Below, in pieces: positions 1 through 9,272 of a stretch of 64,000 nucleotides of DNA. The DNA comes from Polyangium jinanense (GTDB lineage Bacteria > Myxococcota > Polyangia > Polyangiales > Polyangiaceae). The notes beneath the pieces were generated by a model. It was not told the DNA's origin. It was given only the letters and a program-made list of their open reading frames with translations, and ran no database searches. Made by a program: the position numbers and the translations under genes. Every line of letters begins with the position of its first letter. Position 1 is the first letter of the stretch. The DNA lies in contig NZ_JAGTJJ010000001.1 of the NCBI RefSeq assembly GCF_028435365.1, forward strand, positions 744,001-808,000. The letters run 5' to 3'.

Positions 1-22
1 TCGCTCGTGTTCGGGCACAAAT

Positions 23-50
23 TTGGCGAAACCCGAGCACTTGGTATAGA
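23..50 (+). promoter_or_regulatory. possible sigma-70-type promoter
   Basis: TTGGCG at 23-28 and TATAGA at 45-50 are separated by 16 bp and lie about 80 bp before the first gene. No terminator or other gene is visible in the first 129 bases. The match is moderate and is judged by eye only. Confidence 0.3.
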
Positions 51-129
51 GGCCATGATCGCAGCCCTCTTGACGTGAGGCGCGTCTAGGGCCTACGACG
101 TTGGGACGCTTCCCCGGAGGACCCCGACC

Positions 130-1113
130 ATGCCGATTCCCAAGAGCCTCGAAGGCCGCCTCACGCTCCCCGTGATCGGCGCGCCCATGTTCATCGTCTC
201 GGGCCCCGAGCTCGTCATTGCCCAGTGCAAGGCGGGCGTGGTCGGGTCCTTCCCGGCGCTCAACGCGCGCCCGAAGGAGCAGCTCGAGGTCTGGATCACG
301 CGGATCAAAACCGAGCTCGAAGAATACCGCGCGCAAAACCCCGGCGCGCGCGTGGCGCCGTTCGCGGTCAATCAGATCGCGCACCGCTCGAATGATCGGC
401 TCGAGCACGACATGGAGGTCTGCGTCCGGCATGAGGTGCCCATCATCATCACGAGCCTGCGCCCGCCGGCCGAGGTGGTGAAGGCCGTGCATTCGTACGG
501 CGGCATCGTGCTCCACGACGTCATCAACGTGCGGCACGCCGAAAAAGCGATCGAAGAGGGCGTCGACGGCCTCATCCTCGTCTGCGCGGGCGCGGGCGGC
601 CACGCCGGCACGCTCTCGCCGTTCGCGCTCGTCGCCGAGGTCCGCAAGTTCTATCAGGGCACGGTTTGCCTCGCCGGCGCGATCTCCACGGGCCGCGACG
701 TCCTCACCGCGCAATCGATCGGCGCCGACCTCGCCTATGTCGGCACGCGCTTCATCGCCACCGAGGAGGCGAACGCGATGCCTGCCTACAAGCAAATGCT
801 CGTCGACACGGCGGCGAAGGACATCGTCTATTCGTCCCTCTTCACGGGCGTTCACGGCAATTATCTCAAGCCCTCCGTCGCGGCGGCCGGGTTCGACCCG
901 GACAACCTCCCCTCGGCCGACAAATCCACCATGAACTTCGGCTCCGGCGGCAACACGGCCGCGAAGGCGTGGCGCGACATCTGGAGCGCGGGCCAGGGCG
1001 TCGGCAGCATCGCGGACGCGCCCAGCGTGGAGACGCTCGTCCGCCGCATGCGCGCCGAATACGACGCGGCGTGCGGGGACCTCCTCACCCGTTCGAGCAC
1101 CTTCCGCGGATAG
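130..1113 (+). CDS. NAD(P)H-dependent flavin oxidoreductase / nitronate monooxygenase
   Basis: A 327-aa TIM-barrel FMN enzyme of the nitronate monooxygenase (2-nitropropane dioxygenase, YrpB-like) family, which oxidises alkyl nitronates to carbonyl compounds and nitrite. The opening GAPMFIVSGPELV is the usual N-terminal FMN-binding strand. The stretch GAGAGGHAG around residue 158 matches the family's catalytic-His motif, though the usual Glu before AGGH is replaced. AGAISTGRD and GADLAYVGTRF are typical phosphate-binding strands. The ATG is preceded by GGAGG at 116-120. The length is normal for the family. It is a single gene facing the next gene tail to tail. The substrate is uncertain because close relatives include enoyl reductases and quinone reductases. 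Confidence 0.85.
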   Translation: MPIPKSLEGRLTLPVIGAPMFIVSGPELVIAQCKAGVVGSFPALNARPKEQLEVWITRIKTELEEYRAQNPGARVAPFAVNQIAHRSNDRLEHDMEVCVRHEVPIIITSLRPPAEVVKAVHSYGGIVLHDVINVRHAEKAIEEGVDGLILVCAGAGGHAGTLSPFALVAEVRKFYQGTVCLAGAISTGRDVLTAQSIGADLAYVGTRFIATEEANAMPAYKQMLVDTAAKDIVYSSLFTGVHGNYLKPSVAAAGFDPDNLPSADKSTMNFGSGGNTAAKAWRDIWSAGQGVGSIADAPSVETLVRRMRAEYDAACGDLLTRSSTFRG

Positions 1114-1131
1114 GTTTTTCTTGAAAACCTC

Positions 1132-1689
1132 TCAGGCGCGCGGCTTCGCCGCGACCGCGCGCTCGCCCTTCGCCAGGCCCTCGCGCGGGATCCCGAGCCG
1201 CTCACGCAGATCCCCGAGTGGCATGTCGAGCAGCTCGTCGACCCTCATCCCCTGCCGGTAGAGCGCCTTCGCCGGTCTGGCGTCGCGGTACGCTTGCAGC
1301 ATGCGGCGCGGCGAGAGCACGAATCCCCCCATCGCGGCCGAGGCGTTCAGCAGATACACGATCCACGTCTCGCAGCCGCCCATCAGCTCCCAGAGCGCGA
1401 TCTCGCCTTCTCCGATCAAATTGGCGCCGTACCCCGTCGCCACGTGATGCAAATCGTGCAACCCGATCGCCCAGCGCCGCGGCGGCGGGTTCGGCAGCGT
1501 CACCTTGGCCCGCCCGCCGAAGATCATCACCGAAAACGTCTCGGCCGTATACTCGTCCGTCGTGAAGCCGTTCTCCGCGAGGTACGCGTCACGCGCCTGG
1601 CGCACGGTCAGCGTGGGAGGAAGCGGGCGATCACGCGGGAACAGCGGGGCCTCTGCGACATCGTGCAGCGCGTCGAACGTCGTGGTCAT
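1132..1689 (-). CDS. COQ4-like protein with HDxxHx11E zinc motif
   Basis: A 185-aa protein with H78-D79-x-x-H82 followed eleven residues later by E94, which is exactly the HDxxH-x11-E metal motif of the COQ4 family. In mitochondria and some proteobacteria COQ4 works in ubiquinone ring maturation. The rest is mostly helical, as in COQ4, and no signal peptide is seen. A GGGAG Shine-Dalgarno sequence stands just before the ATG. Myxobacteria normally use menaquinone, so a direct ubiquinone role is doubtful and the true substrate is unknown. The neighbours give no pathway hint. The motif is read directly; the family assignment is by recognition. Confidence 0.6.
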   Translation of the reverse strand: MTTTFDALHDVAEAPLFPRDRPLPPTLTVRQARDAYLAENGFTTDEYTAETFSVMIFGGRAKVTLPNPPPRRWAIGLHDLHHVATGYGANLIGEGEIALWELMGGCETWIVYLLNASAAMGGFVLSPRRMLQAYRDARPAKALYRQGMRVDELLDMPLGDLRERLGIPREGLAKGERAVAAKPRA

Positions 1690-1779
1690 CGTGATCTCCC
1701 GGCCAGCGAGCGCCGGCCACGAGGAGACGATAGGGGCGCCCGCGTCCGGTTTCCACTCCCGTTCAAAAGTTGTCCCCGC

Positions 1780-2622
1780 TCATTCCAGATAAAGCCGCGC
1801 CGAGGTGCAGGACCGCGTGTGCGGATCGAATTCGAGCAGCCCGATGCCGCTCCGGCGCGCGCCGTGGGCCATCAGCGTGCAGCGGAAGCCCGTGAAGAAC
1901 CCCGCGGAGATGGGCGCCTCGACCTCCAGCGATGCGCCCGGCCCGAGCGCGTCGAAGAGGCTCCGCGGCGTATACCGCTTCCCCGGATCGATCTCGATCC
2001 GCGGCTCGTCGTCCGTGAAGAGCCCCCGCAACCCCGCCAGATCCCGCTCCCCGATCGTGCGGGCGAGCTCCTCGACCGTCGCGTGCCCGCGCTCGAAAAT
2101 GCCCCGCCAGAGGCCTTCGAGGTACGTCGACACATTGGAAAAACCCTGAATCCGGAGCATGCGCGCCGTGAGCCCCGTCATCGCAATCAGGCTCTTCGGG
2201 CCGCCCTTCAGTGCCGCCGCGGTCACGCCCCGCAGCTCCCAGAACGCCCGCATGCGCGTAACCCGCAGCGCCCCGTCGAACTCGCCGAGCTCGTAAATCA
2301 GATACGCCGGCAGCGCCACGCGCGCATCGTTCGGCGTGCGCGTCGTGATGTTCACGTCCCGCACCACCACAAGCCCTTGCACGACGTCCGCGAGCACCTC
2401 GAAGTGCACGTCGTTCGGGGCGATGTACACATCGTAAAAGCGCCCGAGCTCGTCGTCGCCGTCGCGCGGGTCGGCGCCCTTCCGCGCGGGCGGCCCGCCC
2501 ACCGGGTCCTCGACGACGGCGCCGTGCGCGAAGAGCCCCACCCAGCCTGCTTTGTCGTGCGCGGCGACGCGGTCGGGTGAGCTCTTCACGACCGCGAGCA
2601 CATCGTCTCGGCTCCATTCCAT
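1780..2622 (-). CDS. SnoaL-like / ketosteroid isomerase-fold protein (two NTF2-like halves)
   Basis: A protein of about 280 aa. The first half reads like a SnoaL-type NTF2 fold (residues ~5-125: an N-terminal helix containing GWVGLFAHGAVVEDPVGG, then strands around DVHFEVLADVVQ and RVALPAYLIYEL). A second NTF2-like half follows after residue ~180 (GERDLAGLRGLFTDDEPRI). Such proteins bind small polyketide- or steroid-like ligands, or have no catalytic role. I chose the ATG at 2622 (MEWSRDD). An upstream in-frame ATG at 2682 would add 20 residues of GC-biased sequence that lies in the spacer shared with the divergent PPOX gene. The function is not determined by the sequence. Confidence 0.6.
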   Translation of the reverse strand: MEWSRDDVLAVVKSSPDRVAAHDKAGWVGLFAHGAVVEDPVGGPPARKGADPRDGDDELGRFYDVYIAPNDVHFEVLADVVQGLVVVRDVNITTRTPNDARVALPAYLIYELGEFDGALRVTRMRAFWELRGVTAAALKGGPKSLIAMTGLTARMLRIQGFSNVSTYLEGLWRGIFERGHATVEELARTIGERDLAGLRGLFTDDEPRIEIDPGKRYTPRSLFDALGPGASLEVEAPISAGFFTGFRCTLMAHGARRSGIGLLEFDPHTRSCTSARLYLE

Positions 2623-2762
2623 GCGCCGCGTATAACACGAACAGGCCGGGCAAGGGCAGCGGGAAGGCGCGCGGCCGCGCACGGCATCTCTCCTCGGCGA
2701 GCGAGGGGCTCACGCTGCGCCCGTCCTGGCCTTATGCCTCTTGCTGGAGAGGGGGGACGCGC

Positions 2763-3299
2763 ATGGCGAAAGACGGCAATGGTCAAGCGGCGGCGATGCG
2801 AAAGCTGAGGCGGCTCGTGAAGGGCATCCGCGTGGCGATGATGACCACGACCCACGGGGACGGCACCTTGCACAGCCGCCCGATGGCCACGTGCGAGGCG
2901 CTCGACGAGGACGGCGCGCTCTGGTTCTTCACGTCCTGCGAGACCGAGAAGGTGCGGGAGATCAACGCCGATCACCACGTGAACGTCGCGTACTCCGATC
3001 CGAACGATGATCGATACGTCTCCATCGCGGGCATGGCTCGGATCGTCCGCGACCGCGAGAAGATGCAAAAACTCTGGAGCCCGACGCTGCGCCTGTGGTT
3101 TCCGCGCGGGCTCGACGAGCCGGACATCGCCCTCTTGCGGGTCGAGGTCGAGCGTGCGGAATACTGGGATCCCTCGGCGGGCCTGTTCTCCGCGATCGTG
3201 AGCCGCGTGCGCTCGGCCGTGACGGGCGCCCCGGGATTCCCGGCGCGGCACGGCCGGATCGAGCTCCGGCACGAGGAGGAGCAGCCGCGGGCGGCCTGA
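2763..3299 (+). CDS. pyridoxamine 5'-phosphate oxidase-fold (general stress protein 26-like) protein
   Basis: A 178-aa split-barrel flavin/F420-type protein. GDGTLHSRPMATCEALDEDG, LWFFTSCETEKVREI and VNVAYSDPNDDRYVSIAG are the standard segments of the general-stress-protein-26 branch of the PPOX superfamily, which binds FMN, haem or F420 at the dimer interface. The ATG at 2763 is used because the longer frame extends through the promoter spacer shared with the divergent SnoaL-like gene. GGAGAGGGGG lies just before the start. It converges with the next gene, leaving 14 bp between stop codons. The reaction is unknown. Confidence 0.8.
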   Translation: MAKDGNGQAAAMRKLRRLVKGIRVAMMTTTHGDGTLHSRPMATCEALDEDGALWFFTSCETEKVREINADHHVNVAYSDPNDDRYVSIAGMARIVRDREKMQKLWSPTLRLWFPRGLDEPDIALLRVEVERAEYWDPSAGLFSAIVSRVRSAVTGAPGFPARHGRIELRHEEEQPRAA

Positions 3300-3313
3300 T
3301 CAGGCCGGTTTCC

Positions 3314-5332
3314 TCAAAGGACCGGGGCGAGGAGCTCGCCGAGCTCCTCCGAGGCCTTGCGAAGCAGGGTCGGATACGCGTTTTCGAGCAGCTTTTCCGG
3401 CATTCCGAGGACGAGCTGCAATCTCTTCGACGACGAATCGTAATCGTTCGGGAAAAACGCCGTGGAGCGACCGGTCGTCGTGACGAACGACGGCGTCGTG
3501 CCCTCCCCGGGGATCGCGGCGTGCATCTCCAGCCGGATCCGAATGTCGTTGAAGACGAGTTTGTCTTCCGTGGATACGAACGGCTCGTCGCCCGAGACGA
3601 GGGTCATCGAGACCACGAGCCGAGGAACATCCGGCGCCGCGTTCTCCGTCGCACGCTGGAACTGAACGGCGCGGCCGAGCGTGCCCCTCGCGCGCGAGAC
3701 GATCGTGTTGAAGACCCGCTCTTCGACATCGTTCTCGGACTTCCAGAAGACCTGGCCAACCGGGTGGTATCGGTTCCCGTGCTTGTGTATCAGGTCCGTC
3801 TCCGCGTCCAGGAACGCGTTCGGCAGGACGAAATCCACATCCAGCACGACCCGGGGATCCCCCTTCGTATCGAGCCTCGTGAGCAGCGGATGGAAGATCG
3901 CACGCGCGCTCTCGCCGCCCGACCCTTTTCGCAGCCGGAGCAGGTCGAGCCGATCGGCATACACGTGGTGAATCGCCTCGCTCACCTCCTCGGCCCACTT
4001 GTTCCCGTAGCGACCTTCGATCGCGTGGAGCTCCGCCACGTCCTGCTTTTGCCGGGCGTCCACGATTTCGGACCTGGGCAGGAGCTCCGTGCGGATCTCG
4101 TGCTCGTGTTTTTTACCGAGGAATTCGAGGTATTGCCGGTACGCGAAGAGGTTATTGTTCCGCTTCGCCGCCGCGAACATCGCGTCGTCGACCTCGTCCG
4201 TGTGCCGCCGGCCCCGCGCGTCGCCGAGGTAGATGCCGTACGTCGCGAGGTTATCCGCCTGTTTCACCATGCCGAAGAGCAGCTCGTCCGCCTCGGCCGC
4301 GTGTTTGCCGTCGGGGTACATCGACAAATACTCTGCGAGCGAGACCGCTCGTTTCTTCGCCCGCTCGAACGCAATGTCGTCGAACGCGCTCCGAGGGCGC
4401 AGGCCCACGTCGCCATAGAGCATTTGCCTCCAGGCGAACTCGGCGTCCGAGGCACTCTCGGCCGCCTCGAGGACCTGGCCGAACATGGACGCGTCGCTCG
4501 CGTGATTGCGCGCGAACCACGACGCCGGGCCGAGGAGCGCGCCCACGGCGGTCGACGCGAGGACGAGCCATCGAAATGCGGGAACGCGGCTACCGTTGTC
4601 CTTCGCGATCGACTCCGCGCTCGCCCAGTCGTCGGCGACGCGCAATTCGAAAAAGGGGTCGAGCCGTTCGATCGCGGGCTGGTCGTCTGGTAAAACCAGG
4701 CGTGTGGCCTCTTCGATCGCGGCCTGGGCCTCGCACGCGAGCTCCGTCGCATCCCCGAATACGCGTAGCGGCGCCGCCTCGCCGTCGCCGAAGACGAGGA
4801 TCACCTCCTCGCGCCTTCCGCCCGCGCGCCCCTCGACACGCCGGAGCGTCGCGAGCGAGGTGACCGTGAGAATCCGCCCGCGGACCTCCACGAGGTCGAG
4901 CGAATAGAGATACCGGCCCGACGGGAACGGCGCGCCCTCGTCCTTCGATCGCCGAAAGTACACATGCACGATCACCGCGAGCGCGAGCACCGATACCACG
5001 AGCGCGTGACCGAGCATGAACGCACGCGGCTGCACGGCGAAGCGTCCTTCGAGGTCGCCGAACTGCACGAACCAGAGCACGAGCCAAACGAACGCAGCGG
5101 TGATCCCCGCGCCGAGCCAGAAGCGCCGAGAGCCCGGGATCGTGCCCGCCGCGTCCTCCTCGACGCGCAGGAGCGGCCCGGGCATGCCGCCGTCCGCGAG
5201 CCCGCGGACGAGCCGTTCCCGCACGATGTCCGGGAGCCGATCGAAATCGAGAACGCGGACGACGCGTGGCTCGGCGCCGGCGGAGCGGTAGTGATGGGTC
5301 GCGCGCATGGATCCCGGGAGAAAGGCAATCAT
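3314..5332 (-). CDS. uncharacterised membrane protein with large C-terminal domain
   Basis: A 672-aa protein that I do not recognise. Two hydrophobic segments lie near the N-terminus (around FWLGAGITAAFVWLVLWF and HALVVSVLALAVIVHVYF, residues ~70-130). A third is near residue 275 (FRWLVLASTAVGALL). Between them is a soluble region of about 130 residues. The C-terminal half (~300-672) begins with helical, repeat-like stretches (SLAEYLSMYPDGKHAAEADE, NNLFAYRQYLEFLGKKHE) resembling tetratricopeptide-type helices, then a mixed alpha/beta domain. An alternative start is MRATHHY at 5308. It stands alone between convergent and divergent neighbours, so context gives no role. Confidence 0.6.
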   Translation of the reverse strand: MIAFLPGSMRATHHYRSAGAEPRVVRVLDFDRLPDIVRERLVRGLADGGMPGPLLRVEEDAAGTIPGSRRFWLGAGITAAFVWLVLWFVQFGDLEGRFAVQPRAFMLGHALVVSVLALAVIVHVYFRRSKDEGAPFPSGRYLYSLDLVEVRGRILTVTSLATLRRVEGRAGGRREEVILVFGDGEAAPLRVFGDATELACEAQAAIEEATRLVLPDDQPAIERLDPFFELRVADDWASAESIAKDNGSRVPAFRWLVLASTAVGALLGPASWFARNHASDASMFGQVLEAAESASDAEFAWRQMLYGDVGLRPRSAFDDIAFERAKKRAVSLAEYLSMYPDGKHAAEADELLFGMVKQADNLATYGIYLGDARGRRHTDEVDDAMFAAAKRNNNLFAYRQYLEFLGKKHEHEIRTELLPRSEIVDARQKQDVAELHAIEGRYGNKWAEEVSEAIHHVYADRLDLLRLRKGSGGESARAIFHPLLTRLDTKGDPRVVLDVDFVLPNAFLDAETDLIHKHGNRYHPVGQVFWKSENDVEERVFNTIVSRARGTLGRAVQFQRATENAAPDVPRLVVSMTLVSGDEPFVSTEDKLVFNDIRIRLEMHAAIPGEGTTPSFVTTTGRSTAFFPNDYDSSSKRLQLVLGMPEKLLENAYPTLLRKASEELGELLAPVL

Positions 5333-5498
5333 GTTCTCGCTTGACGCGCCATGGAAAATCCGCTAGTCGTGGACCCTGGCGGGCCGTTCGGGCTCCTTCG
5401 GCCTCCTTATTCGTCCGCCTCATCGCGCCGTTCGCGGCGGTCCGCAGGCTCGATTTCGAGCGTGGGTGGATACGTGCGCGTGGCGTCCGGAGGACGTC

Positions 5499-6497
5499 GT
5501 GGAACGCAAACTCGTTTCGATTCAGGTGGTGGAGAGCCTCGCGCCCATCGAGGGCGCGGATCAAATCGAACAGGCCCGGGTGATGGGCTGGACCGTGGTC
5601 GTCAAGAAAGGGGAATTTCGCCCCGGCGACCGCTGCGTGTTCTTCGAAATCGACAGCGTGCTCCCTTCGAGCGCGCCGTGGGCGGAGTTCATGCGGTCAC
5701 GCGGGTATCGCGTGCGGACGGTCAAGCTCCGTGGCGTGCTCTCGCAAGGCCTCGCTTTGCCGGCCACCATCCTCGACGGCGAGATCCCCGAGGTCGGGAC
5801 GGACGTGCGCGATCGGCTCGGCGTCACCAAATACGAGGCCATCTTGCCGGACGCGCGTGAAGTCGCGGGCGGTTTTCCGGCGCTCGTGCCGAAGACGGAC
5901 GAGATTCGCCTGCAATCGGCGCTCGGGGTGCTCGACGAGATCCGCGGCCAGGAGTTTTATGTCTCGACGAAGCTCGACGGCTCGTCGGCGACGTTTTTCC
6001 GCGCGCCCGACGGCGAGTTCTTCGCGTGCTCGCGCAACTGGGCCCTCGCGCCCGGCCCGAACGCAGTATGGCGGATGGCGGAGCGGTACGAGCTCGCGCA
6101 CCGTTTGCCCCCGGGCATCGCGGTGCAGGGCGAGCTTTGCGGCCCGGGCATTCAAAAGAACCGGCTCGGGCTCTCCGAGGTCGACGTCTTCATGTTCGGC
6201 GTGTACGACGCGCGGGCGGGCCGTTACCTCGATTTCGCGGACTTCATCGCGTTCTGCAAGGAGTACGGCCTGCGCACCGTGCCCATCGAGCGCGAGGTCC
6301 GCGGCGAGGAAGCGAAGCATTTCGAGCACACGCTCGATCGCTGGCTCGAAGCGGCGCGGGGTCTTTATACGAAGACGAAAAACCGCAAGGAGGGCATCGT
6401 GATCCGTCCCCTCGTCGAGTCGCGCTCGGCCACGCTCGGCGGCCGGCTCTCGTTCAAGGTGATCAACAACGACTTCTTGCTGAAGGACGAGGACTGA
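5499..6497 (+). CDS. RNA ligase, DraRnl (Rnl5) type
   Basis: A 332-aa ATP-dependent RNA ligase. The nucleotidyltransferase motif I is STKLDGSSAT with the adenylated Lys at residue 158. CSRNWAL, VQGELCGPGIQ, EGIVIRP (motif IV) and FKVINNDFLLK (motif V) follow in order. The first ~140 residues form an OB-type domain ahead of the ligase domain, as in Deinococcus DraRnl (about 342 aa), which seals 3'-OH/5'-phosphate RNA nicks on a template. The start is GTG at 5499 because GGAGG at 5489-5493 sits five bases before it. An ATG at 5466 is in frame but lacks a ribosome site. No RtcB, Pnkp or archease neighbour is present. Confidence 0.88.
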   Translation: MERKLVSIQVVESLAPIEGADQIEQARVMGWTVVVKKGEFRPGDRCVFFEIDSVLPSSAPWAEFMRSRGYRVRTVKLRGVLSQGLALPATILDGEIPEVGTDVRDRLGVTKYEAILPDAREVAGGFPALVPKTDEIRLQSALGVLDEIRGQEFYVSTKLDGSSATFFRAPDGEFFACSRNWALAPGPNAVWRMAERYELAHRLPPGIAVQGELCGPGIQKNRLGLSEVDVFMFGVYDARAGRYLDFADFIAFCKEYGLRTVPIEREVRGEEAKHFEHTLDRWLEAARGLYTKTKNRKEGIVIRPLVESRSATLGGRLSFKVINNDFLLKDED

Positions 6498-6503
6498 GTC
6501 CCA

Positions 6504-9263
6504 TCAGGAGACGAGCCTGATACCGACGGGCAAGCCCTCGCCATAAAACGCCGCCCGGTCCGCCTCTTCCACCGCGACGACCTCACGCACGGCCCGCACC
6601 CATTCCTCGCGCGCGCCCGAAGCCACGAGCCTCCGCTCGACGTCGCGCCGCACCCGCTCCGACACATCGCGCGCTCGGTCACCCGTGAGCCGCGCCATCT
6701 CCATCGCCGCCCGCGTCGCCGTGGGCATCTCGGCCCATTTTTCGCGCAAAAGATGATCGAGCCAGCGCTCGGCGACGTTTGGCGCGATGACATGGTGCGC
6801 GCTCGCATACGCGGGCACGCGCGCGCCGATGCGCCCGATCGCCGCCCAGATCCGCGGATCACGATCGGTCCAGGTTCGTTCGAGCAAAAAGCCGCCGAGC
6901 TCGGTCCGCCGCGCCGGCGGCACGCGCTCCAGCGACGAGGCGAGGTCCACGACGTCCGCGTCGGGCTCGGCCCGAATGCCCTTGGGCTTCTTCAATCGTT
7001 TTTCGGTAGGTGCGAGGAACGGATCGACGAGGTCCCGGATCGCCACCTGCGCCGCCTCTTCGAGTCCCCCCGCAATGCGCCGCCATGCGATCCAGAAGTG
7101 CTGCCAGGTGCGCGCCTCCTGCGCGAACACGACACGCTCGTGGAACAACGAAAACAGATTCGCCGCGCGCTCCTCGTCGAGCGCGTGACCGAAACCCGGC
7201 CGGAGCGTATACCCCGCGAGCTGCCAGAAGACCCGTTCGTGATCGGCCGAGCGCCGCCGGCCCTTGTGCCCAGGCCAGAGCACGTCGAAAAGCGCGCGGT
7301 TCGTCTCGGCCGTCCACGTGGGCCGCTCGCCGAGGATCCGTTCGAGCTCGCGCACGAGGTCCTTCACCTCGCGCGGCGTGACGTCCGCCCGCCCCTTGCC
7401 ATAGATCCGCGCAATCGCCTCGCGCGCGTCCTCCAGCCGTTTGCCCCCGGCCGTCACGCCCGGCCGCATCGTCTTGCCCGAGGAAACACCACCCTCGGTC
7501 TCGACCGCGGTGTCGGGGCTCGTCTCGCGCAGATCCCAGGTCAATCGAAAGCGGCGTCCGGCCTCGGCGTCCACCTCGACACACGCGAGCTCAAGCGTGC
7601 CGATCGCGCTGAGCTCGCCCGCGAGCGAAACGGTCACCTCGCCGGGACGCGCGCCCGGCTCGAAGGCCGAGGAGACGGGTGGCAAGGCAGAAAAACGCTC
7701 GATGTCCGGCGTGACGACCGCGCCCGGCAGGTCGAGCGCCTCGTCGGAGGTATACATCGGGAATCGCACCGGGCGGCCGACCGTGAGCGAAAACGTTCGT
7801 CCGGGCACCTCGTAGCGAATGCCCTCGCGCGCGCCGCGCGGGACGACGCAGACGGCCTGCCGCTGGCCGGACGGCCCCGCCGACAAGCCGAGGTAATACC
7901 CGCGCGCCGAGCCGCCTCCGATCCGGACGCCACGGCCGAGGAGGGACAACCCATACGCGACGGCGCCGCGCGCGACGGCGAGGTCGGGATCCGGATGCGG
8001 CAGAATCTCCGGGCGAATGGCGCTCCACGTTCCGATGGAGTCCGCGAGCCGATCGACGATACGTTTGGCGCGAAAGACCCCGCCATTCAGGAGCAAGGCA
8101 TGCGGTGCGGGCGCGCCGGGGGCATGGCGGGCGAAGAAATGGGCGACGTGACGGGTGATGGCGACGTCGCGCTCGTAGGGGAGGCCGAATGCGACGAGCG
8201 CGCTGCCGCCGCGGCGCGGGCGATCGGCGAGGGAGGCGGGCGGCAAAAAGCCGTCGAGCACGACGCGCTCGGCCTCCTCGCGGGAAAGGCGCGTGGAAAG
8301 CGCGGAGCCAATGAGGCGCGCGCCCTTTCCGAGCACCGTGACCGCGACATCGCTCGGCGGCTCGTCCCCGAGGAGCCGCTCCTTGGCGGCGCGGCAAGCG
8401 AGCACGAGCTGGCCGAAGCGCGCGGGGGGCAATCGATCGGGAGGTTCGATCAGGCGGCTCTCGCAGAGATGCGCGAGCGCAAGATCCATGTTGTCGCCGC
8501 CCAGGAGAAGATGTTTTCCCACGGCGACACGCTCGACCTCGGTGGATCCGCGCTGTTCGCCTGGGCGAACCCGGATCAACGACAGATCCGTGGTCCCGCC
8601 GCCGACGTCGCAAACGAGGACGAGCGCCTCGCCGCCACTCCGCTGGCAAAGCGCGGCGAGATCGCCCTCGCCGGCGCGGGCCATGTAATCGTAAAAGGCC
8701 GCTTGCGGCTCTTCGAGCAGCCGCACCTCGATCCCCGCGCGCCGCGCGGCCTCGACCGTGAGCTCACGCGCGTCCTCGTCGAACGACGCGGGCACGGTCA
8801 AGACAACGTCCTGCTTTTCGAGCGGATACGCGAGGAACGCCTCGTTCCACGCGCGCCTCACGTGCAGGAGCAATCGCGCTGCGGCGTCGACCGGCGAAAT
8901 GCGCGGCAGGTCCTCGGCCTCCTCGCCCGCGCCCCACGGCAGAATGGGCGCGGTGCGATCGACGCCCGCGTGCGCGAGCCAGCTCTTCGACGAGGCGACG
9001 AGCCTTCCCGCGACCTCGCCCCCGCGGCGCCGCGCATGCACGCCGAGCACCCAGGGCGCGTCGCCGAACGGATCGGGCAGGGCCTCGCCCGGAATGGGCG
9101 CATAAAGAAACGAGGGGAAAAGCGGCTGCGGCTCGATCTCGCCCGCGCTCACGAGCTGGGGGATCGGAAAGACCTCCGGCGGCCGGTTCGCCTGCGGATC
9201 GGCCCACGCGACCACGGTATGCGTCGTGCCGAGATCAATCCCGACGATGCGCCGCGCGCTCAT
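6504..9263 (-). CDS. Hsp70 family protein, long form (919 aa)
   Basis: An Hsp70/DnaK-like ATPase beginning MSARRIVGIDLGTTHTVVAW (phosphate 1 motif), with DVGGGTTDLSLIRV (phosphate 2) and LLLNGGVFRAKRI (adenosine motif). The nucleotide-binding part ends near residue 480. It is followed by a beta-rich section and then about 350 helical, Arg/Glu-rich residues unlike the DnaK lid, resembling the DUF3731-type tail of proteobacterial Hsp70-like proteins. The length far exceeds DnaK (~640 aa). It starts 9 bp after the preceding paralogue and is the last gene of a leftward operon. The GrpE/DnaJ partners and client are unknown; this is not the housekeeping DnaK. Confidence 0.85.
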   Translation of the reverse strand: MSARRIVGIDLGTTHTVVAWADPQANRPPEVFPIPQLVSAGEIEPQPLFPSFLYAPIPGEALPDPFGDAPWVLGVHARRRGGEVAGRLVASSKSWLAHAGVDRTAPILPWGAGEEAEDLPRISPVDAAARLLLHVRRAWNEAFLAYPLEKQDVVLTVPASFDEDARELTVEAARRAGIEVRLLEEPQAAFYDYMARAGEGDLAALCQRSGGEALVLVCDVGGGTTDLSLIRVRPGEQRGSTEVERVAVGKHLLLGGDNMDLALAHLCESRLIEPPDRLPPARFGQLVLACRAAKERLLGDEPPSDVAVTVLGKGARLIGSALSTRLSREEAERVVLDGFLPPASLADRPRRGGSALVAFGLPYERDVAITRHVAHFFARHAPGAPAPHALLLNGGVFRAKRIVDRLADSIGTWSAIRPEILPHPDPDLAVARGAVAYGLSLLGRGVRIGGGSARGYYLGLSAGPSGQRQAVCVVPRGAREGIRYEVPGRTFSLTVGRPVRFPMYTSDEALDLPGAVVTPDIERFSALPPVSSAFEPGARPGEVTVSLAGELSAIGTLELACVEVDAEAGRRFRLTWDLRETSPDTAVETEGGVSSGKTMRPGVTAGGKRLEDAREAIARIYGKGRADVTPREVKDLVRELERILGERPTWTAETNRALFDVLWPGHKGRRRSADHERVFWQLAGYTLRPGFGHALDEERAANLFSLFHERVVFAQEARTWQHFWIAWRRIAGGLEEAAQVAIRDLVDPFLAPTEKRLKKPKGIRAEPDADVVDLASSLERVPPARRTELGGFLLERTWTDRDPRIWAAIGRIGARVPAYASAHHVIAPNVAERWLDHLLREKWAEMPTATRAAMEMARLTGDRARDVSERVRRDVERRLVASGAREEWVRAVREVVAVEEADRAAFYGEGLPVGIRLVS

Positions 9264-9272
9264 GAACGACCC

